5,442 nt of DNA, from NCBI GenBank assembly GCA_943354205.1, contig CALRBJ010000024.1, positions 1 through 5,442 on the forward strand, given 5' to 3'. Numbering within the stretch: the first letter of the stretch is position 1; each line of letters opens with the position of its first letter. Of this stretch, positions 1 to 3,292 are shown piece after piece. A model generated the notes under the pieces. It saw only the letters and a list, made by a program, of their open reading frames with translations. It ran no database searches and was not told the origin of the DNA. The DNA is from Candidatus Nomurabacteria bacterium. Lineage in GTDB: Bacteria > Patescibacteriota > Minisyncoccia > Phycocordibacterales > UBA9973. The position numbers and the translations under genes were made by a program.

Positions 1-740
1 ATCAAATCCTAACTCACACTCTCGCAAGAAATTGTGCTGATGAAAAAAAGGTGCCAGCGATTCAGCTTTAAAAAATAAATTCTGACGCAATAGAAAAAAT
101 TAAAACAGAAAATGCTGATATTCTTATTGTCGTCGGCTACGGCAAAATTTTACCGCAAGCCCTAATCGATATCGCCAAGCACCAAATCATAAATGTGCAC
201 ACATCTCTCCTTCCGCTCTACCGCGGACCAGCTCCAATACAAGGCCCGATACTCGCGGGCGAAAGCGAAACAGGTGTAACCATCATGATCATAGACAAAG
301 AAGTAGACCATGGCCCGATTATAAAACAGGAAAAATATTCTTTGTCGGGAAGTGAAACCGCACCAGAACTAACCAAAATATTATTCACCCGCGGCGGAGA
401 AATGATAGGTGAAATTTTAGATGACTGGATAGCAGGAAAAATAATTCCGCATGAGCAAGATCACAGCAAAGCAACGTTTACAAAAAAATTAAAAAAGGAA
501 GACGGGCTTGTAGATTTGGCCGACTTAGCGGTTGGACAGCTAAGTGAAAAAATATGGCGAAAATATCGCGCATACTTCGGCTGGCCAGGAATTTATTTTA
601 TGGATAAAAATAACAAAAGAGTAAAAATCACAGACGCAGAATTTTCCTTCGGAAAATTCTGCGTCAAAAAAGTAATCCCCGAAGGCAAAAAGGAGGTAAA
701 TTGGGAAATTTTCAAATCTAATTTTAATACTTTGAAGTAA
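1..740 (+). CDS. fmt: Methionyl-tRNA formyltransferase, 5'-partial, with an in-frame stop codon
   Basis: Transfers a formyl group from 10-formyl-THF to initiator Met-tRNA in the cytoplasm. The frame enters at base 3, and the first 50-60 residues lie outside the window. Visible motifs are VVGYGKILP (129-155), INVHTSLLPLYRGPAPIQ (189-242) with the catalytic Asn (192-194) and His (198-200), and ETGVTIM followed by VDHGPI with the catalytic Asp (306-308). The C-terminal domain ends in the typical PEGKKEVNWEIF. All three catalytic residues are present. The frame is interrupted by TAA at 69-71, where homologues have the Glu of the QPEK motif. The reading QL-stop-KINSD fits a single GAA-to-TAA change, because the frame is Fmt-like on both sides. 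A GTG at 195 could open a shorter reading, but it would begin inside the active site and is not a believable start. The 3' end overlaps the convergent hpf gene by 17 bp. The family assignment is certain; whether the gene is intact is not. Confidence 0.9.
69..71 (+). other. In-frame TAA inside fmt (nonsense mutation or consensus error)
   Basis: The codons around this site read CAG CTT TAA AAA ATA AAT. The frame before it (VPAIQL) and after it (KINSDAIEKIKTENADIL) both match Fmt, so no frame change is involved. One substitution, T for G at position 69, would restore QLEKIN, which resembles the family's QPEKL segment. The site lies beside an A-rich run (70-75), where read errors are common, but a length error alone would not explain it. 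TAA is the normal stop codon of the neighbouring genes, so recoding is unlikely. Confidence 0.75.
633..665 (-). terminator. Perfect 15-bp hairpin inside fmt, possible hpf terminator
   Basis: The left arm (633-647, GACGCAGAATTTTCC) and right arm (651-665, GGAAAATTCTGCGTC) are exact reverse complements with a 3-base loop. On the minus strand the hairpin lies about 58 bases after the hpf stop and is followed by TGTGATTTTTACTCTTTT, an imperfect T-rich tail. On the plus strand it is followed by A's, so it would not terminate fmt. It encodes the Fmt residues DAEFSFGKFCV. Terminator function is inferred; it could also be a small palindromic insertion tolerated by the coding frame. Confidence 0.5.
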
Positions 741-1110
741 ACGGATTTCTTTTTGAAATTCCCTTTAACATTTTCTTTACACTGCGAGCGCCACGACGGA
801 ATAGGCTACGGGAGCGGTCGCGAGAGTTTGTGACCTTGCGTTCTATTTCATCGCGCACTTCGTCTATAGAAGCGTATATATCTATGCTCGATGCCACCGC
901 GCGGTATGTTTGACCAGCACCCGAGACATTTATTTCAGCGCGGTACATCTCCCCTTGCTTATGATGATTTGTGTCCTTGCCTAGCTCCACTTCAACTAAA
1001 ATTCCTGAATCATTTCCCAATAATTTCTCAAGCGACATGGCGCGCTTATTGGCATAATCCTTTATCGCCTCGGTCAATTCCATATTTGTAGCTTTTATCA
1101 CAATGTTCAT
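724..1110 (-). CDS. hpf: Ribosome hibernation-promoting factor, short form (S30AE/RaiA family)
   Basis: This 128-aa protein belongs to the S30AE family, which binds the 30S decoding region and silences or protects idle ribosomes. Residues 1-95 form the S30AE domain: it opens MNIVIKATNMELTEAIKDYA, continues with the LLGNDSGILVEVEL strand, and has the GEMYRAEINV and IDIYASIDEVRDEIERKV segments typical of the family. It lacks the C-terminal dimerisation domain of the long form (about 180 aa or more). Instead it has a 30-residue Arg/Lys/Ser tail (SRDRSRSLFRRGARSVKKM onward). The ATG at 1110 is chosen because the family begins exactly at this MNI. No Shine-Dalgarno sequence precedes it. It is transcribed against fmt, with the two stop codons interlocked over 17 bp. 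A TATAAT box 34 bases upstream is the likely promoter. Family call firm; the tail's role is unknown. Confidence 0.93.
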   Translation of the reverse strand: MNIVIKATNMELTEAIKDYANKRAMSLEKLLGNDSGILVEVELGKDTNHHKQGEMYRAEINVSGAGQTYRAVASSIDIYASIDEVRDEIERKVTNSRDRSRSLFRRGARSVKKMLKGISKRNPFTSKY

Positions 1111-1144
1111 AAAATTTTATTTGATTAACACACTGATAATACCC

Positions 1145-1172
1145 ATTATAGCCCAACCCTCTAAAACCACAA
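1145..1172 (-). promoter_or_regulatory. Predicted promoter of hpf
   Basis: On the minus strand a consensus TATAAT (1150-1145) follows TTGTGG (1172-1167) with a 16-base spacer. Transcription would begin near 1138, giving a leader of about 28 bases with no Shine-Dalgarno sequence. The -35 overlaps the edge of the terminator stem of the upstream gene, so termination of one unit and initiation of the next are packed together. The -10 is perfect and the -35 is weak (3 of 6). Confidence 0.5.
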
Positions 1173-1193
1173 AAGCGCCCCAAGGGCGCTTTT
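1171..1193 (-). terminator. Rho-independent terminator after the 42-aa basic protein gene
   Basis: AAAAGCGCCC (1171-1180) and GGGCGCTTTT (1184-1193) form a perfect 10-bp stem around a 3-base loop. The G/C core is flanked by A's on one side and T's on the other, so it can work in both directions. It begins 3 bases after the minus-strand stop at 1196 and lies just upstream of the hpf promoter, which makes it the natural end of the small gene's transcript. Confidence 0.8.
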
Positions 1194-1195
1194 GT

Positions 1196-1324
1196 TTAAA
1201 TTCTCTTTTTCTTTTTTGCTGCCTTCTTTGCCAGCATTTCTTTCTTTATCGCGAGGCGCTTTTTTGTCTTGCGAGAGTACCGCGATTTCTTTTTTATGCC
1301 TAGTGTTGTGCTTCTTTTTGCCAT
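1196..1324 (-). CDS. Small highly basic protein of unknown function (42 aa)
   Basis: The frame from ATG (1324-1322) to TAA (1198-1196) encodes 42 residues. It starts MAKRSTTLGIKKKSRYSRKT and ends AKKAAKKKKRI. Twenty of the 42 residues are Lys or Arg and only one is acidic (Glu29). Such composition suits RNA, ribosome or DNA binding, but I recognise no family; it does not match bL34 or other tiny ribosomal proteins I can recall. Support for a real gene comes from a TATAAT box 17-22 bases upstream, a strong hairpin terminator 3 bases after the stop, and an otherwise empty gap between hpf and the next gene. No Shine-Dalgarno sequence precedes the ATG; the leader would be about 9 bases. The A-rich Lys codons could make the frame a compositional artefact, but its fit between promoter and terminator argues against that. 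Confidence 0.65.
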   Translation of the reverse strand: MAKRSTTLGIKKKSRYSRKTKKRLAIKKEMLAKKAAKKKKRI

Positions 1325-1340
1325 TTGATTTATTTTATTA

Positions 1341-1362
1341 ATTATAAGATGCCCTAATTATA
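1341..1362 (-). promoter_or_regulatory. Two TATAAT boxes upstream of the 42-aa gene
   Basis: Minus-strand TATAAT occurs at 1346-1341 and again at 1362-1357, 16 bases apart. The nearer box ends 16 bases before the ATG and would give a leader of roughly 9 bases. No good -35 is seen at the proper distance from either box, and neither has an upstream TGn. Confidence 0.45.
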
Positions 1363-1382
1363 GATTAAAATCCCCTATATTC

Positions 1383-1583
1383 CTATTTGTTTAAATACTT
1401 GCCAGCGAGGGAGAGAGCAAATGAAGGCAATATGATGAATATGTCCGCAAATAGGAGCTTGTGGAGCGCCATGACCAAGCCCGTACCGTTGTCATCCGGC
1501 CCGCCGGCCAAAACAAGCAGAATGCCCAAAACCCCAAAGCCGATAGATGAATATATAAAAATTCGTGTTGCTATTTTTTGCAT
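1383..1583 (-). CDS. Small two-helix membrane protein, unknown function (66 aa)
   Basis: The frame from ATG at 1583 to TAG at 1385-1383 encodes 66 residues. Two hydrophobic segments are clear: residues about 7-26 (IFIYSSIGFGVLGILLVLAG onward) and about 43-60 (LFADIFIILPSFALSLAG). They are joined by a short polar loop, GPDDNGTGLVMALHK. The protein ends in a basic KYLNK. I recognise no family. The reading frame stays open upstream to 1856, but that extension would read antisense through the neighbouring gene and has no membrane-protein character. ATG 1583 is chosen because an extended -10 box ends 6 bases before it. It is divergent from the YdeI-like gene, with 34 bp between the two start codons. 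No clear terminator follows. Confidence 0.7.
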   Translation of the reverse strand: MQKIATRIFIYSSIGFGVLGILLVLAGGPDDNGTGLVMALHKLLFADIFIILPSFALSLAGKYLNK

Positions 1584-1589
1584 AGTTTT

Positions 1590-1598
1590 AGTATAGCA
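1590..1598 (-). promoter_or_regulatory. Extended -10 promoter giving a leaderless mRNA for the membrane protein
   Basis: On the minus strand, TGCTATACT (1598-1590) is a TGn-extended -10 box followed by AAAACT and then the ATG at 1583. Initiation about 7 bases downstream of the hexamer would fall on or beside the A of the ATG. There is no room for a Shine-Dalgarno sequence. No convincing -35 is present. Confidence 0.6.
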
Positions 1599-1602
1599 GA
1601 TT

Positions 1603-1611
1603 TGGTAAAAT
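1603..1611 (+). promoter_or_regulatory. Extended -10 promoter giving a leaderless mRNA for the YdeI-like gene
   Basis: TGGTAAAAT (1603-1611) matches the TGn-extended -10 pattern and is followed by AATTTT and then the ATG at 1618. The geometry is identical to the divergent promoter at 1598-1590, from which it is only 4 bases away, so the two cannot easily be occupied by polymerase together. The -35 is not recognisable. Confidence 0.5.
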
Positions 1612-1617
1612 AATTTT

Positions 1618-1839
1618 ATGCATACATTACCCGCAGATTTTAATAAAGCCATCCACTCCACCCCTTCTGCTCGAGCCGTATGGAAAGACATTACTCCCCT
1701 CGCCCGCAATGAATGGATTTGCTGGGTCATCTCCGGCAAAAAAGCCGAGACCAGAAATATTCGTATCAAAAAAGCCCTCTCCAAACTCTCCTCCGGCATG
1801 CGCCGCCCATGCTGCTGGGCCGGATGCGGGCATCGGTAA
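1618..1839 (+). CDS. YdeI/OmpD-associated family small protein (73 aa)
   Basis: This 73-aa protein resembles the C-terminal module of the 'bacteriocin-protection, YdeI or OmpD-associated' family. The features are LPADF near the start, then ITPLARNEWICWV (25-37), the GKKAETRNIRIKKAL helix (40-54) that matches the family's AKK-x-ETR-x-x-RI signature, and a closing GMRRPCCWAGCGHR (60-73). Other members carry this module at the end of a longer protein; here it stands alone. The four residues C65, C66, C70 and H72 could form a metal site, but that is speculation. The biochemical role of the family is not settled, and the name comes from phenotypes in enterobacteria. The start is fixed by the upstream extended -10 box 6 bases away; there is no Shine-Dalgarno sequence. 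A palindromic terminator begins one base after the TAA. Confidence 0.78.
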   Translation: MHTLPADFNKAIHSTPSARAVWKDITPLARNEWICWVISGKKAETRNIRIKKALSKLSSGMRRPCCWAGCGHR

Positions 1840-1840
1840 A

Positions 1841-1872
1841 AATTAAAAATCCCCAATTGGGGATTTTTAATT
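1841..1872. terminator. Perfect palindromic bidirectional terminator
   Basis: AATTAAAAATCCCC (1841-1854) and GGGGATTTTTAATT (1859-1872) are exact reverse complements around AATT, so the whole 32 bases are palindromic. T-rich stretches follow the G/C core on both strands. It sits between the convergent ends of the YdeI-like gene (stop at 1839) and the tRNA-Asn gene (3' end at 1873), so it can terminate both transcripts. It directly abuts the CCA end of the tRNA. Confidence 0.85.
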
Positions 1873-1947
1873 TGGCTCCGGAGGTAGGGATCGAACCTAC
1901 GACCAATCGCTTAACAGGCGATCGCTCTACCGCTGAGCTACTCCGGA
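1873..1947 (-). tRNA. tRNA-Asn (anticodon GTT)
   Basis: This 75-base cloverleaf is on the minus strand. The acceptor arms TCCGGAG and CTCCGGA pair over 7 bp. The D arm is GCTC-AGCGGTA-GAGC. The anticodon stem ATCGC/GCGAT encloses the loop CTGTTAA, giving anticodon GTT. The T arm is GTAGG-TTCGATC-CCTAC. The discriminator is G73, as in bacterial tRNA-Asn, and the 3' CCA (1875-1873) is encoded. All stems are fully paired. It reads Asn codons AAC and AAU. It is a single tRNA transcribed alone, with a palindromic terminator directly at its 3' end. Confidence 0.97.
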
Positions 1948-1976
1948 TTGATTCTTTTTTATAAGAATACCGAGCC

Positions 1977-2005
1977 ATATTAACTAAAAATAGCCCAAAT
2001 TGCAA
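1977..2005 (-). promoter_or_regulatory. Possible promoter of tRNA-Asn
   Basis: On the minus strand TTGCAA (2005-2000) and TAATAT (1982-1977) are separated by 17 bases, each matching 4 of 6 consensus positions. The stretch after the -10 is GGCTCGG, a G/C-rich discriminator of the kind found at stable-RNA promoters. Transcription would begin near 1970, leaving about 23 bases of 5' leader for RNase P to remove. An alternative AT-rich box (TTATAA) lies closer to the tRNA. Confidence 0.35.
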
Positions 2006-2026
2006 GATATTGTATTAAAAATAAAA

Positions 2027-2054
2027 AAACCCGTCACACAAAAGCGACGGGTTT
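2027..2054 (-). terminator. Rho-independent terminator of the secreted-protein gene
   Basis: AAACCCGTC (2027-2035) and GACGGGTTT (2046-2054) pair over 9 bp around a 10-base loop. In the minus-strand transcript the stem runs into an unbroken T run followed by ATTTTTAA. It lies 25 bases after the TAA at 2081-2079. Confidence 0.85.
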
Positions 2055-2078
2055 GTTTGTTTTTTGCTTCTTTTTTGT

Positions 2079-2510
2079 TTAACCAGGCTTGTTGCTGGCG
2101 GTAGCAGCTTCCACTTTGTAGTTGAAAACTCTAAACATGCGATACACATTGAGCGCTGTCAGTGTGGATTTAAAATTGGCGGGGGCAAGCTTGATTACTT
2201 CCTTGTAAAATTTATCCAAGGGATCTATCTCTGCGCCTTCCAAATTTATCACGCCGGTTTTGTTTTCCTTAAACAGCTTGAACATTTCATGATTTTGGGA
2301 AATCATCAAAAAATAATCTGTCCCACTGTGCGCCAAATACAAGTAATACTTGCCTTCGGCGGTGGAAACAGTAATGCTGTCCGGGGTCATGTTTATTGTT
2401 GCTTTTACAGCAGACACACTGGCACCGGTAGTTTTGTTTGTTTGCGCATCGGCCACAGTGCAGAAGCTCGCAAACAAGGCGGAAAAAAGAAGAATTGTTA
2501 ATTTTTTCAT
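2079..2510 (-). CDS. Secreted protein of unknown function with signal peptide (143 aa)
   Basis: The protein opens with a textbook Sec signal: basic MKK, a hydrophobic core LTILLFSALFASF (4-16), and an A20-D-A22 site predicting cleavage before Gln23. Cys17 is not in a lipobox, since the residue before it is Phe. The mature part of about 120 residues begins with a Thr/Ser/Ala-rich linker, then has strand-like segments (ATINMTPDSITVSTAEGKYYL, split around 37-57; YFLMISQNHEMFKLF) and a Lys-rich helical end. It has no further membrane segment, no cysteine after cleavage and no catalytic motif I recognise. It is probably exported to the cell surface or envelope. The gene stands alone, with its own near-consensus promoter and strong terminator. 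ATG 2510 is the only start compatible with the signal peptide. Confidence 0.8.
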   Translation of the reverse strand: MKKLTILLFSALFASFCTVADAQTNKTTGASVSAVKATINMTPDSITVSTAEGKYYLYLAHSGTDYFLMISQNHEMFKLFKENKTGVINLEGAEIDPLDKFYKEVIKLAPANFKSTLTALNVYRMFRVFNYKVEAATASNKPG

Positions 2511-2560
2511 GATGAAAAATTGTTTTTTAAGTTACTTGAATGAAAACTTTATCGACCCAT

Positions 2561-2589
2561 ATTGTATCACTTTTATAGACAAAAGTCAA
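2561..2589 (-). promoter_or_regulatory. Strong sigma-70-type promoter of the secreted-protein gene
   Basis: On the minus strand TTGACT (2589-2584) and TACAAT (2566-2561) are exactly 17 bases apart, with TG one base before the -10 (TGATACAAT). This is 5 of 6 matches in each hexamer plus the TGn extension, the best promoter in the window. Transcription would start near 2554, giving a leader of about 44 bases that contains no Shine-Dalgarno sequence. The -35 lies about 24 bases after the rnhB stop, so the gene need not rely on rnhB transcription. Confidence 0.75.
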
Positions 2590-2612
2590 GCATATGAAAT
2601 ATGCATTTAGCC

Positions 2613-3221
2613 TTATTTTACAAGGGTTTTTAGGAAGGTTTTGCGGTGTATTTTCGATATACCGTACTTCTCTATCGCCTTGTAATGGGCCTTGGTGCCG
2701 TAACCTTTGTGGGTATTAAAAGAATAGAATGGGTATTTATTATTCAGACGGGTCATGTGAGCATCTCTTACAACTTTGGCGCAGATCGAGGCCAAAGAAA
2801 TAACCGGTATCTTCTCATCCCCTTTTATTACGGTCTTTTGATTTTTAAATTCTTTTGGCGCTTTCAGCCCGCCGTCTAGAAAAATCTGGTGTGTATTTTT
2901 TGCTTTAACTTTTTCTAAACTTTTATTCAATCCACTCTGTATCGCTTTTGAAATACCAATTTTATCTACATCGCTAGCTGAAACAAGTGTCACCGCATAA
3001 TCGCACTTCCCTGCTTTCTGCCATTTATTTATAATCGCAAACCATTCTTCTCTTTGCTTCGCCGAAAGTTTTTTCGAATCCCGTAGCGGAAGCTTGTATT
3101 TATCTTTTACATTCTTAATTATTAATTCATAATTTTTAATTTTAAATGCAAAAGCGCCTACGGCGACCGGCCCTGCGATAGGCCCTCTTCCCGCTTCGTC
3201 TATACCGATAATCGTCTTCAT
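2613..3221 (-). CDS. rnhB: Ribonuclease HII
   Basis: RNase HII cuts RNA in RNA-DNA hybrids and starts removal of single ribonucleotides misincorporated into DNA. The 202-aa length is normal. The DEDD catalytic set is present: D8 and E9 in GIDEAGRGPIAGPV, D116 in IFLDGG, and D153 in SICAKVVRD. DSKKLSAKQREEW (48-60) and THKGYGTKAHY (170-180) are also typical. Between GPV and DSKK there are about 11 more residues than in E. coli, including the AT-coded FKIKNYELIIKNVK. ATG 3221 is chosen because the family starts a few residues before GIDEAG, and an extended -10 box lies 9 bases upstream. It is divergent from dnaE over 71 bp; both genes act in replication or genome upkeep. No convincing terminator follows before the next gene's promoter. 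Confidence 0.96.
   Translation of the reverse strand: MKTIIGIDEAGRGPIAGPVAVGAFAFKIKNYELIIKNVKDKYKLPLRDSKKLSAKQREEWFAIINKWQKAGKCDYAVTLVSASDVDKIGISKAIQSGLNKSLEKVKAKNTHQIFLDGGLKAPKEFKNQKTVIKGDEKIPVISLASICAKVVRDAHMTRLNNKYPFYSFNTHKGYGTKAHYKAIEKYGISKIHRKTFLKTLVK
3105..3143 (-). repeat. AT-rich in-frame insert in rnhB
   Basis: These bases encode residues 27-39 (KIKNYELIIKNVK) and consist almost only of A and T on the plus strand, with motifs such as ATTAATTCATAATTTTTAAT. The surrounding rnhB codons are more mixed. The peptide style (KNYELIIKN) looks like translation of the short AT-rich intergenic repeats common in some small-genome bacteria. The E. coli enzyme has only about 20 residues between GAV and DSKK where this protein has about 31. 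Calling it an inserted repeat is inference. Confidence 0.35.
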
Positions 3222-3230
3222 TATTCAATG

Positions 3231-3239
3231 ATTCTAACA
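3231..3239 (-). promoter_or_regulatory. Extended -10 promoter of rnhB
   Basis: On the minus strand TGTTAGAAT (3239-3231) is a TGn-extended -10, followed by 9 bases and then the ATG at 3221. The predicted start point is 2-3 bases before the ATG, leaving an almost leaderless transcript. No good -35 is seen. Confidence 0.5.
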
Positions 3240-3274
3240 CCAAAGACGAGTTTTTCTGTATTTAAAAGAGACTC

Positions 3275-3283
3275 TGGTATAAT
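3275..3283 (+). promoter_or_regulatory. Extended -10 promoter of dnaE
   Basis: TGGTATAAT (3275-3283) combines TGn with a perfect TATAAT. It is followed by CAAAAAACT and then the ATG at 3293, so transcription would start only about 3 bases before the ATG. The region 17 bases upstream (TCTGTA) is not a good -35. This mirrors the rnhB promoter on the other strand with the same 9-base spacing. Confidence 0.65.
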
Positions 3284-3292
3284 CAAAAAACT

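Noticed and set aside
691..706. Perfect AGGAGGT near the end of fmt as a ribosome binding site
   Set aside because: It encodes Lys-Glu-Val of the conserved Fmt ending, and the only nearby start (TTG 701) opens a frame of six codons.
195..740. A shorter fmt starting at GTG 195
   Set aside because: It would begin between the catalytic Asn and His and lack the whole N-terminal half of the formyl-binding domain; the same frame continues upstream with clear Fmt sequence.
1383..1856. 157-aa minus-strand reading frame including the membrane protein
   Set aside because: The part above 1583 reads antisense to the YdeI-like gene and into the terminator palindrome and has no coherent protein character; the promoter geometry supports the ATG at 1583.
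1713..1964. Plus-strand frame of 83 aa ending beyond the tRNA
   Set aside because: Its second half is the antisense translation of tRNA-Asn, a well-known false gene pattern.
2064..2501. Plus-strand 145-aa frame
   Set aside because: It lies antisense over the secreted protein, which has a signal peptide, promoter and terminator on the other strand.
2590..2604. GCATAT-GAA-ATATGC hairpin as rnhB terminator
   Set aside because: Only 6 bp and mostly A/T, without a T run directly after it; its arm also runs up to the next promoter's -35.
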